DNA of 42,515 nt from Nostoc linckia FACHB-104 (GTDB lineage Bacteria; Cyanobacteriota; Cyanobacteriia; Cyanobacteriales; Nostocaceae), in assembly GCF_014696615.1 (NCBI RefSeq), contig NZ_JACJQJ010000074.1:1-42515 (forward strand). Reading direction: 5' to 3'. Shown in pieces: positions 27,376 to 36,354 of the stretch. The translations under genes and the position numbers were made by a program. How positions within the stretch are numbered: position 1 is the first letter of the stretch; every line of letters starts with the position of its first letter. The notes under the pieces are model-generated. The model was not told the origin of the DNA. It did no database searches and saw only the letters and a list, made by a program, of their open reading frames with translations.

Positions 27376-27633
27376 CCATCCTGACCGAATTTTTATATCG
27401 ATTTTTTGATTTGATTTTGGGATATTTTAAGTAATGTCCTCAAAAAGCTATCTGACACCCCTCTATCCAGTAGAATTTGACAGATTTTTCCTCTTCCTCT
27501 TTATTAAGAGTTTTAGGGGGATCGAATTTCATACATCTTTATAATATTGCAATAATCTAGATTTATCGCAACTTAACAGTTTAAAATTTATCTGATAAAG
27601 AGTATTCTATGGTTGCTATAAATCAAAAAGTAT

Positions 27634-28071
27634 ATGAATGCACAACTAACTCTAGACGAAATTAATTCAGTACGCAAATTACTCAAAGAATATCAACCAG
27701 CACACACAGCCATTGATGCGGTAGAACGTCACAATGGAAATCTCGAAACCTCTTTTGAGGAACTGTGGATTGAAAAACACGGACAATCGGCGATGGGAGT
27801 TAAAAAAATCTGGCAAACTACATTAGATGTGTTGCGAGATGAACTTTGCGGAGATGAAGGTTTTCGGGCGCGTTTGAGCGATTATACCAAAAGTCCAGAA
27901 AATGCTGTGTTACTTACAGCAGCAATTACATCTCTCATGGCTTTAACTGCAATTCCCCTCGATCCATCAATTGCTACTATTATTGTTCTCTACATTCTCA
28001 AAATTGGCTTGAATGTTTATTGTCAATATACCGATAAAGGTGATGGGGGAACTTTACCACCTGGCAAATAA
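27634..28071 (+). CDS. Small two-TM protein of unknown family
   Basis: A 145-residue protein I do not recognise. The N-terminal ~85 residues are helical and charged; the run IDAVERHNGNLETSFEELW resembles the last helix of UBA/CUE-type three-helix modules (Ala, Gly-Asn, Leu-Glu and Leu spacing), which is only a pattern, not a family call. Residues ~92-132 give two hydrophobic helices separated by Pro-Ser (AVLLTAAITSLMALTAI and IATIIVLYILKIGLNVY), then a short polar tail. It is convergent with the CHAT-STAND gene across a minisatellite, so the pair may be functionally related. The ATG at 27634 has no good Shine-Dalgarno. Confidence 0.6.
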   Translation: MNAQLTLDEINSVRKLLKEYQPAHTAIDAVERHNGNLETSFEELWIEKHGQSAMGVKKIWQTTLDVLRDELCGDEGFRARLSDYTKSPENAVLLTAAITSLMALTAIPLDPSIATIIVLYILKIGLNVYCQYTDKGDGGTLPPGK

Positions 28072-28085
28072 CTTCGTTAAGCTGC

Positions 28086-28358
28086 GCGATCGCACAATAA
28101 TTATTGAGGATATCATGCCAAAACGCGATCGCATCTCCACAAAACCCTGAAACGCGATCGCACAATAATTATTGAGGATATCATGCCAAAACGCGATCGC
28201 ACTCCACAAAACCCCAAAACGCGATCGCATTTCACAACCCCAAAACGCGATCGCACTCCACAACCCCAAAACGCGATCGCACTCCACAAATCCAAAAAGC
28301 GATCGCACTCCACAAATCCAAAATGCGATCGCACTCCACAAATCCAAAATGCGATCGC
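28086..28358. repeat. HIP1-based minisatellite: ten GCGATCGC sites, 26-bp period
   Basis: GCGATCGC occurs at 28086, 28125, 28154, 28193, 28221, 28247, 28273, 28299, 28325 and 28351. The last six sites are exactly 26 bp apart, with the interval mostly ACTCCACAAATCCAAAAT or a close variant. The first four come as a 39-bp unit (containing ATAATTATTGAGG) present twice, at 28086-28124 and 28154-28192. Because 26 is not a multiple of three and both flanking genes end at the array edges, it is non-coding. The array fills the convergent gap between the two-TM gene (stop at 28071) and the CHAT gene (stop at 28359). Confidence 0.9.
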
Positions 28359-31300
28359 TTACTCCTCACTAGTGATTATTGCTTCCTTCAATTCATCCAC
28401 CGTTGTCCCAAATATCTTCGCTACCTCTTTTAATAACTCTTCATCCTGCGTAGTTTGATAAAAACGGGCAAGATTACGCAGGGAAATACCCAAACCATTC
28501 TCGTCATTAAACTCATTTGTAATTACCAAATCTTGTAGGTAATTGGCTTTTGCTGACTCCAACTCTCCTAATGCTTCTGCTACTTTTCCAAGCTGGTGGT
28601 AAGTGCTAGCACAACTATAGCGATCGCCAAATTCGATTTTTATTTCCAGGGCTTGTTGATAATAATCCCGTGCCTGGTCGTATTCTCGCAACTCTTCGGC
28701 AACCCTTCCCAACTGGTGGTAAGTGCTTGCTAAACCAGACTTGATTTGTGTTGCTTCTACACCTTGGAGTTGTTGGGATAATTCGAGAATTTGCAGATAT
28801 GATTCTTTGGCTTGGGGATAATTTTGTGTTTGGAAATAACCCGTAGCCAGGCGATAAAGCGCCATTATAATTTCCAACCCTATCTCACCTGTTCTAATTT
28901 CTGGTGGATAAGCGGCTTGGGCGTTACAGACAAATTCCGACAGTTTCAAACGACTGGAAATATCATTAATTAACTTTAAGTATTCGCCCAAGCAAAAGAA
29001 AATATCAATAGTTTCTTGTTTCTCTAAGCAAATCTGCAAGGCATTATATAAATTTTCATATTCCAGCCGACAGAAGAAAATCCCGATTTTTCTTTCTTGT
29101 GCTTCCTTCGATTCCATGTAGCGATTGTAGGAACGAGCTAAACCAATATAGTGGTTTTTAAAACCCTCTCGTAATGCTTCGCGGGTAGCTGCATCTAGTT
29201 CTGCTAATTTTGCTTTGAGAAAGAAGGGAAAAACAGGTTGAATTTGTAATAACTGCGGAATCTCTTCATTAATCAGCGAGAGCAAACCCCAATTTATCGC
29301 TTCTTGAATTGCTCCATCAAACTTATCAAAATCATAATCATGAAACGGCTCTAACTTCTGTAATTTCTTAGCATAATTAGGAATATCGCTTTTATCAATA
29401 AACCCACTAAAGGGAGCCAAACACAATAATAATTTCTGAGCATCAGACGACAAATTACTATGGGAATATTCTACACATTTTAGAATACTCTGAGTTTTAT
29501 CCTCACTTCCCCTATCTAAATTAATATCTGCTGCTTGCAGCTTCCCTAAAATTTCCTGAGATGACAAATTTTTCAAATTTGCTAACACCACTTCCATCGC
29601 TAACGGATACCCCGCTAACACCTTCATCAATTTCCTAAAATCCTCATCTTCCCGAATCTTCGCTATCTTCTGCTCATCCCCAACATTCCGTTCTAAAATT
29701 TTATTAGATAACTCCGTCCTCGCTTGGGCATCTAATCCTTGCAACTTATAAACATTCTGTTGAAAAGCTCCTTTCAACCAACTTTCATCACTACGAGAAC
29801 CTAAAATTACCCGCGTTTCTCCCTCTACCAACCTTGTTAAAAAATCTTTTATTTGCTGTTGCTCATCGGATGGTAAGGTATTTTGAATCGCTAAAGCTTG
29901 TCCCGTCACCGACTCCAAATTATCCAATATCAAAACATGAGCTTCTGACCGCAATTTTGCCAGTAATTTCTGTTTCTGTACATTTAAATTCATTGCTTGA
30001 AAATTCGCAAACTCAAACTTTTTATATACCCGCTTGCCAATCTCAAACAAAATCTGTGTCAGCGTCCAAGCTTTTTCATCATACCCAAAATAAAATATCT
30101 CTGGTGCAAAGTTCGTTGTTTGCCACCAACTACGCAAATAATTTAACAGCGTAGTTTTTCCCGTCCCTCCCATTCCCTGCAACAGCAAAATATTATGGCG
30201 AAATAAAGCCTTTTCAATCTTCAATATCTCCAAATCTCGCCCAATAAATCCATATTCTGGCGGCGTATATTGATATAAATTACCCAAGTTATCAAAATAC
30301 GCTTCTTCTTCCTCAGCTATAAATTTCCGCAAATTCAAATTTACCTGTTGGTTACTATAAACCACAGGCAAAAGCCAATCTTCTAAATCAATATTGGTAT
30401 TAAAATAAGCCTTGCGCGTCTTATTATTAAATAACTCCCTTCTCCCCAACCGAATCGCTTCGGTGATTTCCTTCCCGCCAAACAAGTTTTGATAAACCTG
30501 TTCCATCATTAACCGTGCTGCGGAAACCGTCACCGAATACCCCATTGCAACTACCATTTGCATTCCCGCAGTCATCAACCGACTACCTAAACTCGTCTCC
30601 CTAGCCTCCCTTCCATCATCCCCCGTATCTCCCTGTTCTCCATTACCTCGTACCTGCTTCCCCGACTGACAAGCATTGAGAATACAAACAGGAATCCCCT
30701 TCCCCGTCAACAAATCCGCTAATTCCCCCGCTTCTACGGGATCAGCTTTTCCCTTACTTTCCCCATCCAAAAACAAAAATGCTTTTACCCCCTCATAGGG
30801 TTGAATATCTTCCCGTCCCCACCTTGCTTGATAAGTATATCGGTTGCGTTTCACCTCTGCTTGAATATCTGCATAACTCATCAACGCCCCGTGACAGTCA
30901 AAATGGATGATATGGTAATATCCTGCACCTTTTTCCTCTAAATGCCGTTCTAAACTTTCATAAGTACCCGGACGCAATAAGTCAATATTTACAGGCAATT
31001 GGCTATTTTGAATTACCTCAATTAACGGCCGGGCAATGGTACGATAACCCACATCATTTTCCTCATCCGGTCGCGCAATGACCACCAATAAGTTAATAAT
31101 TGGCGATTCCGCCATCTTCGCCGCCACTGATGCCGCTTTACCAAGGCGCTTACGTATCATTACGCAATCCACAGCCAAAGGTCGCGGCCAATCCTTATCC
31201 TGCATAGCTTCCCAGTGCAGCGCGTGAAATTCGGGACTATTACCAACTATCTCAATTTTTACCTGCTTGAGATTGCCCCGCAGTTCGCGGTAATGGCTAT

Positions 31301-31562
31301 AAGCATCAATATCAGCTTTAAAAACCTGCTCAAATAAACTTTCCCCGTAACTAGCAACACTGGTTTTCGCTGCTTCCGCTTTCCTCCCGTTCAACATCGG
31401 GTAAGTCAGCCACTCCTCAAAATACCATTCCAGTTGCTTTTCTTGCTGCGGTGTAAAAGGGTCAGTAATATTAATTGGGTATTCGCTATCACCCTCAAAA
31501 ATCAGACTTGCAGCAAAACCCTGTTCTGTTGGCTGCTGTTCCCGAATCGTAATTACTGCCAT
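28359..31562 (-). CDS. CHAT protease - STAND NTPase - TPR protein
   Basis: Three parts in 1067 residues. Residues ~1-400: CHAT peptidase (clan CD), with the catalytic pair visible as HFDCHGAL (H224) and LNACQSG (C298). Residues ~435-790: STAND/NB-ARC-like NTPase with LLLQGMGGTGKTTLL (P-loop ~465-472), Walker B VLILDNLES (~546) and the sensor-like VILGSRSDESWL, then winged-helix-like and helical parts. Residues ~840-1067: TPR-like repeats, clearest in STYHQLGRVAEELREYDQ and STYHQLGKVAEALGELES. In plants and bacteria this order means a sensor (TPR) that controls a protease through nucleotide switching, in conflict or programmed-death systems; the target is unknown here. I chose ATG 31562 over TTG 31568. 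Catalytic residues are intact. Confidence 0.9.
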   Translation of the reverse strand: MAVITIREQQPTEQGFAASLIFEGDSEYPINITDPFTPQQEKQLEWYFEEWLTYPMLNGRKAEAAKTSVASYGESLFEQVFKADIDAYSHYRELRGNLKQVKIEIVGNSPEFHALHWEAMQDKDWPRPLAVDCVMIRKRLGKAASVAAKMAESPIINLLVVIARPDEENDVGYRTIARPLIEVIQNSQLPVNIDLLRPGTYESLERHLEEKGAGYYHIIHFDCHGALMSYADIQAEVKRNRYTYQARWGREDIQPYEGVKAFLFLDGESKGKADPVEAGELADLLTGKGIPVCILNACQSGKQVRGNGEQGDTGDDGREARETSLGSRLMTAGMQMVVAMGYSVTVSAARLMMEQVYQNLFGGKEITEAIRLGRRELFNNKTRKAYFNTNIDLEDWLLPVVYSNQQVNLNLRKFIAEEEEAYFDNLGNLYQYTPPEYGFIGRDLEILKIEKALFRHNILLLQGMGGTGKTTLLNYLRSWWQTTNFAPEIFYFGYDEKAWTLTQILFEIGKRVYKKFEFANFQAMNLNVQKQKLLAKLRSEAHVLILDNLESVTGQALAIQNTLPSDEQQQIKDFLTRLVEGETRVILGSRSDESWLKGAFQQNVYKLQGLDAQARTELSNKILERNVGDEQKIAKIREDEDFRKLMKVLAGYPLAMEVVLANLKNLSSQEILGKLQAADINLDRGSEDKTQSILKCVEYSHSNLSSDAQKLLLCLAPFSGFIDKSDIPNYAKKLQKLEPFHDYDFDKFDGAIQEAINWGLLSLINEEIPQLLQIQPVFPFFLKAKLAELDAATREALREGFKNHYIGLARSYNRYMESKEAQERKIGIFFCRLEYENLYNALQICLEKQETIDIFFCLGEYLKLINDISSRLKLSEFVCNAQAAYPPEIRTGEIGLEIIMALYRLATGYFQTQNYPQAKESYLQILELSQQLQGVEATQIKSGLASTYHQLGRVAEELREYDQARDYYQQALEIKIEFGDRYSCASTYHQLGKVAEALGELESAKANYLQDLVITNEFNDENGLGISLRNLARFYQTTQDEELLKEVAKIFGTTVDELKEAIITSEE

Positions 31563-31568
31563 ACACAA

Positions 31569-32054
31569 CCTAACTCAAGGTAAATACCAGGATATATTTA
31601 GATACTTCAGTCTATCTGCAAATTTCCGGAAATTTTTCGCCAAATTACCCAAAAAAACTTCTGTTGACTGTTGATTAAACTTTTTGCATAAGTCGGGAAA
31701 AGGGTAAGGGGGAAAGGTTTTGTATTTTCCCCTTAGGGACTTCCAGAAAATAAATTATCCCATTTACTCAGATAAGATTTTTCTTTCTCCCCCTGCTCCC
31801 TGCCCCCTGCCCCCTGCCTAAGCAGCGTTCGCGTAGCGTCCCGCAGGGATGGTATATTTTTTTAGTTGGAAGTCCGTTCCCCTTTAACCTTTCCTCTTTT
31901 CCCTCTCTTGCAAAAAACACTTTTGCCAGAGGTCTACTGTCCTCATGATTGATTGTGCAACTTAAAAGCAGAATAGCTTATCTATAAGTGTCAGCATTTT
32001 GATAAGTTAGTACATAGTTTGAAACAATTACCTTAACTCGAAGAGGGGATTACG
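31569..32054. other. Intergenic gap with purine-rich tracts and one interspersed repeat
   Basis: It contains GGGTAAGGGGGAAAGG-type tracts near 31700, CCCCCTGCCCC units near 31790-31817, and at 31825-31849 the same CGCGTAGCGTC/CCGCAGG repeat seen at 214-255. The right end should hold the promoter of the ATP sulfurylase gene. No coding frame is supported. Confidence 0.6.
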
Positions 32055-33233
32055 TTGAGTCACCATCCAGAAGCCATAGCCCCGCACGGTGGACAGTTGG
32101 TTAATCGCATCGCCACACCAGAACAAAGAGAAGAATTTCTCTCAAAGGCTGAGTTTTTGCCAAGAGTGCAACTTGACGAGCGAGCCGTTTCTGATTTAGA
32201 GATGATTGCGATCGGCGGTTTTAGTCCACTCACAGGTTTTATGAACCAGGAAGACTACGATCGCGTGGTTACGGAAATGCGCCTAGCTAATGGTCTTGTT
32301 TGGTCAATTCCTATTACACTGTCGGTAACCGAAGAAGTAGCTTCCCCACTCAAGGAAGGTGGCTTAATTCGTCTGGATAACCCCAATGGTGAGTATATCG
32401 GGGTTTTACAGCTATCCCAAAAGTATAGCTACGACAAAACCCGCGAAGCTATTAATGTCTATCGCACTGATGATGCTAAACATCCAGGTGTACAAGTAGT
32501 CTATAACCAAGGGTCTGTAAATCTGGCTGGTGATGTCTGGCTATTGCAACGCGATCCCCATCCTCATTTTCCCGCCTACCAAATCGATCCTGCCGCATCT
32601 CGGCAAATGTTCAAAACCAAAGGCTGGAAAACTATCGTTGGCTTTCAAACTCGCAACCCCATCCACCGCGCCCATGAATATATTCAAAAGTGCGCGCTAG
32701 AAACCGTAGATGGTCTATTTTTGCACCCATTAGTAGGGGCAACAAAAGAAGATGACATCGCGGCTGATGTGCGGATGCGCTGCTATGAAATTTTACTGGA
32801 ACATTACTATCCTGTGGATCGGGTGATTTTGGCAATTAACCCAGCCGCTATGCGTTACGCTGGCCCCAGAGAAGCAATTTTCCATGCTTTAGTCCGCAAG
32901 AACTACGGTTGTACTCACTTTATTGTGGGACGAGATCATGCGGGCGTTGGTGATTACTATGGTACCTACGATGCTCAATACATCTTTGATGAATTTGAGC
33001 CAGGCGAATTGGGTATTGTTCCCATGAAGTTTGAACACGCGTTTTACTGTACCCGTACTAAACAAATGGCTACAACCAAAACTAGCCCCAGTAAGCCAGA
33101 AGAACGCGTTCATCTGTCAGGAACCAAAGTCAGAGAAATGCTGCGCCGGGGTGAACTACCTCCCCCAGAATTTTCTCGTCCAGAGGTAGCGGCGGAGTTA
33201 GCAAGAGCAATGAAAGTGCAAGTGTTAGCGTAG
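32055..33233 (+). CDS. sat: Sulfate adenylyltransferase (ATP sulfurylase)
   Basis: Makes adenosine-5'-phosphosulfate from ATP and sulfate, the first step of assimilatory sulfate reduction. The active-site blocks are complete: [12 protein letters not shown] (Q198, H204, H207), [14 protein letters not shown] in the form [26 protein letters not shown], and [12 protein letters not shown]. Length 392 fits the single-domain cyanobacterial/bacterial dissimilatory-like form without an APS-kinase domain. The start is TTG at 32055 ([14 protein letters not shown]), backed by GAGGGG 7-12 bases upstream and by the family N-terminus; no ATG is available before the conserved region. It stands alone between repeat tracts. 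Confidence 0.96.
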   Translation: MSHHPEAIAPHGGQLVNRIATPEQREEFLSKAEFLPRVQLDERAVSDLEMIAIGGFSPLTGFMNQEDYDRVVTEMRLANGLVWSIPITLSVTEEVASPLKEGGLIRLDNPNGEYIGVLQLSQKYSYDKTREAINVYRTDDAKHPGVQVVYNQGSVNLAGDVWLLQRDPHPHFPAYQIDPAASRQMFKTKGWKTIVGFQTRNPIHRAHEYIQKCALETVDGLFLHPLVGATKEDDIAADVRMRCYEILLEHYYPVDRVILAINPAAMRYAGPREAIFHALVRKNYGCTHFIVGRDHAGVGDYYGTYDAQYIFDEFEPGELGIVPMKFEHAFYCTRTKQMATTKTSPSKPEERVHLSGTKVREMLRRGELPPPEFSRPEVAAELARAMKVQVLA

Positions 33234-33238
33234 GGATT

Positions 33239-33356
33239 GGGGACTGGGGACTGGGGACTGGGGACTGGAGAGATGAGGGAGATATCCCAATTACCAATTA
33301 CCCATTACCTATTACCAATGCCCAATGCCCCATGCCCCATGCCCAATGCCCCATCA
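33239..33356. repeat. STRR-type heptamer repeat tract
   Basis: Four perfect GGGGACT heptamers (33239-33266), then ATTACCA/ATTACCC/ATTACCT units (33290-33318) and CAATGCC/CCATGCC heptamers (33317-33352). The order of blocks matches the tract at 8397-8553. Non-coding; 6 bp after the sat stop. Confidence 0.85.
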
Positions 33357-33453
33357 CCTTGCCATTTGCAAACAGTATCGAGTTTAACTTTACACTACAG
33401 GCTTTAGCCCTTTAAGCTGTTATGCTGATGGGCTGAGGGCTGATAGCGAATTT

Positions 33454-35574
33454 ATGAAGCGTCGGACTTTTTTACAACGGATTGGTTCAACTCTCGCAGT
33501 TTTGGGTATAACTGAAGCTGAGTGGTTGAACTGGGGAAATCGCTATTACCAAGCGTTAGCACAACCTAGTCTGCGTAAATTGGCATTATTGGTTGGCATT
33601 AATCAATACTCCCAAAATCCTGCCCTGAGTGGTTGTTTGACTGATGTCGAACTGCAAAAAGAACTGCTGATGCATCGCTTTGGCTTCCCCGCCGCTAATA
33701 TCCTCACGTTAACGGAGGAACAAGCTAATCGAGAATTTATCGAAGCAGCTTTTGTAGAACATCTGGGTAAGCAAGCGAGAACAGGTGATGTTGTGGTGTT
33801 TCACTTTAGCGGCTACGGTACTCGCATCAATGTAGAAGCCGATAAAGTGCAAAATGCTCTCATTGCAGTTAACACACAAAATAGCCAAAATAGCAATTAT
33901 TTATTAGAAGAAACTTTATTATTATTGTTGCGATCGCTTTCTACAGATCGGGTCACTGCAGTATTAGATACTAGTTACTATGCACCAAATAGTGCTGGGT
34001 TACCAGGATTAAGAGTGCGTTCCCGTCCCGAAGTAGATAGTCAGCTAGCAACTGCAGAACTGGAATTTCTGAAACAGCTGAAAACGCAAAATTCTCTGAT
34101 TAAAGGAGAAGTTACCCCACCGTTGCTATTGTCCGCTACAGGAGATTCTCAGCAAGCAGCGCGGGAAGTTTTGCTATCAGGTTTTAGCGCCGGGTTATTT
34201 ACCTACGCTTTAACGCAATATTTATGGGAAGTGACACCAACTAAGACAATTCAAGTCAGCCTTTCTCAAATAGAAACGGCGATGCATAAGCTGGGTAGCA
34301 AGCAGCAGCCAGCTTTAGTGAGTAGTAAGAAAAATCCTCAAGCGGCTTTAATTGCCGAGAATTTTGCCCCTGATATCTCAGTTGGGGGTGAAGGTGCAAT
34401 TACAGCCATAGAAGAAGATGGCAAAACCGTGAGTTTATGGTTAGCGGGATTACCACCCCAAGTATTGGAAAACTACAGTATTAACTCCCGATTGAGCTTA
34501 GTTACCGGAGAACAGCTAATATTGCGATCGCGTACTGGGTTAACAGCCAAAGCACAACTCTCAGTTCTAGATAGTACTAATCCTTTGCAAGTCGGGCAAC
34601 TAGTGCAAGAAGCGGTGCGAGTTTTACCCCGCAATATTAGTTTAATTGTGGCTCTAGACACAGCACTAGAGAGAATTGAACGAGTAGATGCTACCAGCGC
34701 CTTCGCTTCAGTCGCCCATGTTTCCGCTGTCGTGGCGGGAGAACAACCAGCAGATTATCTATTTGGCAAACTGTCGCCAACACCTACTCGCTACAGTTTA
34801 TTTTCTCTGAGTGGCGAAGCCATACCCAACATTGCAGGCGAACCCGGAGAAGCGGTAAAAATCGCAGTGCAAAGGTTAGGGCCGAAATTACCCACCTTGT
34901 TAGCTGCTAAATTATGGCGGCTTACCGAAAATGAAGGTTCTTCGCGATTAGCCATCAAAGCCAGCTTGGAAATTATTAATACTTTAGCGCCGCGTGTGAT
35001 TATGCAACGAGAAACCATGCGGACTCTGGGTAATGAAACTGCAACCAATAAATCGCCTAGTACTGGGATTGTACCCATTGGTAGTAAATTGCAATATCGC
35101 TTACAAAATTTAGGCGATCGCGCCGTATATTTAATTTTGCTGGGATTAAAGAATAACAGAAGTGCGATCGCATTTTATCCCTGGCAAACATCTTCAGAAC
35201 CCGACAGTTCCCCAAGCAAACCCTTAGTGAAACAATTAGTTATAGCCCCAGGTCAAACATTCACCTTACCACAAAGCGCTGCGGCTGCTGAATGGGTAAT
35301 TCCAGGCCCAGCTTATGAATGCGAACATCAACTAATTTTTAGCACCAGTCCCTTCAATGAAACCCTAACTACATTGGAAACCGCTAAAAATCAGACAACA
35401 GATCAACAACCCATCGGCCCATTATTAAATCCCTTAGAAGTTGCCCAAGCTTTACTACAAGATTTACATAATGCTAGTTCTGTGAAAGCAGAAATTAACG
35501 GTACTGCTGCTGATTCTTATGTATTAGATGTGAATAATTGGGCAACTCTCAGCTTTAATTTTCAAGTTGCTTAG
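33454..35574 (+). CDS. Caspase-family protein with YS-substituted active site (orthocaspase-like pseudoenzyme)
   Basis: MKRRTFLQRIGSTLAVLGI is a twin-arginine signal, so the protein should be exported by Tat. Residues ~40-310 are a caspase/peptidase C14 p20-p10 fold: KLALLVGINQY, LSGCLTDVELQKELL, FGFPAANILTLTEE. The catalytic His position (normally SGHG) reads HFSGYGTRI (Y121), and the Cys position (normally DSCHSG) reads LDTSYYAPNSAG (S174). Cyanobacterial caspase homologues with this His-Cys to Tyr-Ser change have been described, and such forms are expected to be proteolytically inactive. Residues ~315-706 include a DUF4384-like beta-rich domain (VYLILLGLKNNRSAIAFYP). It is monocistronic, 220 bp after sat. 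Confidence 0.9.
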   Translation: MKRRTFLQRIGSTLAVLGITEAEWLNWGNRYYQALAQPSLRKLALLVGINQYSQNPALSGCLTDVELQKELLMHRFGFPAANILTLTEEQANREFIEAAFVEHLGKQARTGDVVVFHFSGYGTRINVEADKVQNALIAVNTQNSQNSNYLLEETLLLLLRSLSTDRVTAVLDTSYYAPNSAGLPGLRVRSRPEVDSQLATAELEFLKQLKTQNSLIKGEVTPPLLLSATGDSQQAAREVLLSGFSAGLFTYALTQYLWEVTPTKTIQVSLSQIETAMHKLGSKQQPALVSSKKNPQAALIAENFAPDISVGGEGAITAIEEDGKTVSLWLAGLPPQVLENYSINSRLSLVTGEQLILRSRTGLTAKAQLSVLDSTNPLQVGQLVQEAVRVLPRNISLIVALDTALERIERVDATSAFASVAHVSAVVAGEQPADYLFGKLSPTPTRYSLFSLSGEAIPNIAGEPGEAVKIAVQRLGPKLPTLLAAKLWRLTENEGSSRLAIKASLEIINTLAPRVIMQRETMRTLGNETATNKSPSTGIVPIGSKLQYRLQNLGDRAVYLILLGLKNNRSAIAFYPWQTSSEPDSSPSKPLVKQLVIAPGQTFTLPQSAAAAEWVIPGPAYECEHQLIFSTSPFNETLTTLETAKNQTTDQQPIGPLLNPLEVAQALLQDLHNASSVKAEINGTAADSYVLDVNNWATLSFNFQVA

Positions 35575-35734
35575 TACAGTTTGCATGAATTTTTTTAAGC
35601 TGTTCTAATTGGTTCTTAATCACAAATTTAATATAAAAAAATTGGCATTTTGGTAGACAAATGGGTAGGGGCAAGGCAGTGCCTTGCCCTCTAGAATATT
35701 TATTGATATCTCGCAAATATTATTTTATTTGGTA

Positions 35735-36244
35735 TTATCTTGCTGAATTGGCATTATCAACAGCCAAAAAGAAGTGAACATAATTAGGATAAATATCCAT
35801 AAAATAACCATGTTCTACGTATATACCACCACCAAGTTCTAAAAATTTGATTAATGGCTCATAAGGGTCAGGAAGCTCATTTTTAGGAACTGCATCAATT
35901 TCCTTGAGACGGCACCAAGATAAATAATTATATAATCCTTGAATAACATAGCTTCTGCCACGCCAAGGTTGTATCCGGTTGCTATCTTTTAACTCTTGTA
36001 ACCATTGCACTATGAAACACGGGATTTCAATATCAGGGCGAATTTGGATAGCAAGATTTTGAAAAATATGCCTTTGCTCACTTTGCAAAAATTTTGCCCA
36101 TTGTCTAACTCGCGACAGAAATTCTACCATTAATTCTGTTAGAGCTTCGTCTTTTTCTCCCATGCCCAGCCTATCCCATTGAATAGCCTGAAGCCTTGCA
36201 AAAGCAATATTCAAATCTTCTGATGCTGAGTAATTACTAAACAT
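35735..36244 (-). CDS. Hypothetical protein, 169 residues
   Basis: I do not recognise a family. It is a soluble, mixed-charge protein with helical N-terminal half (SEDLNIAFARLQAIQWDRL, LTELMVEFLSRVRQWAKFL) and an aromatic middle (YVIQGLYNYLSWCRL). The C-terminus ends in an aromatic strand IYPNYVHFFLAVD. Charge and codon use look like a real gene. I chose ATG 36244; a TTG four codons upstream is possible. It lies 110 bp downstream of the Rieske protein on the same strand, across pyrimidine/purine-rich repeats, but no functional link is evident. Confidence 0.65.
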   Translation of the reverse strand: MFSNYSASEDLNIAFARLQAIQWDRLGMGEKDEALTELMVEFLSRVRQWAKFLQSEQRHIFQNLAIQIRPDIEIPCFIVQWLQELKDSNRIQPWRGRSYVIQGLYNYLSWCRLKEIDAVPKNELPDPYEPLIKFLELGGGIYVEHGYFMDIYPNYVHFFLAVDNANSAR

Positions 36245-36354
36245 AAAAATAATCAAATACTGATTAGTAAATAATTAAGTGAAAAAGGTAAAGGGAAAAG
36301 GCAGATAAAAACCTTTCACCCTTACCCTTTAACCTTTCCTCCAAACTATTATTT

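Noticed and set aside
28086-28358. CRISPR-like array
   Set aside because: The repeats are 26 bp with almost no variable spacer, the constant part is HIP1, and no cas genes are near.
28054-28458. Several overlapping open frames across the minisatellite on both strands
   Set aside because: They arise from the 26-bp repeat read in all frames, and translate to repeated RSRF/AIALH-like words.
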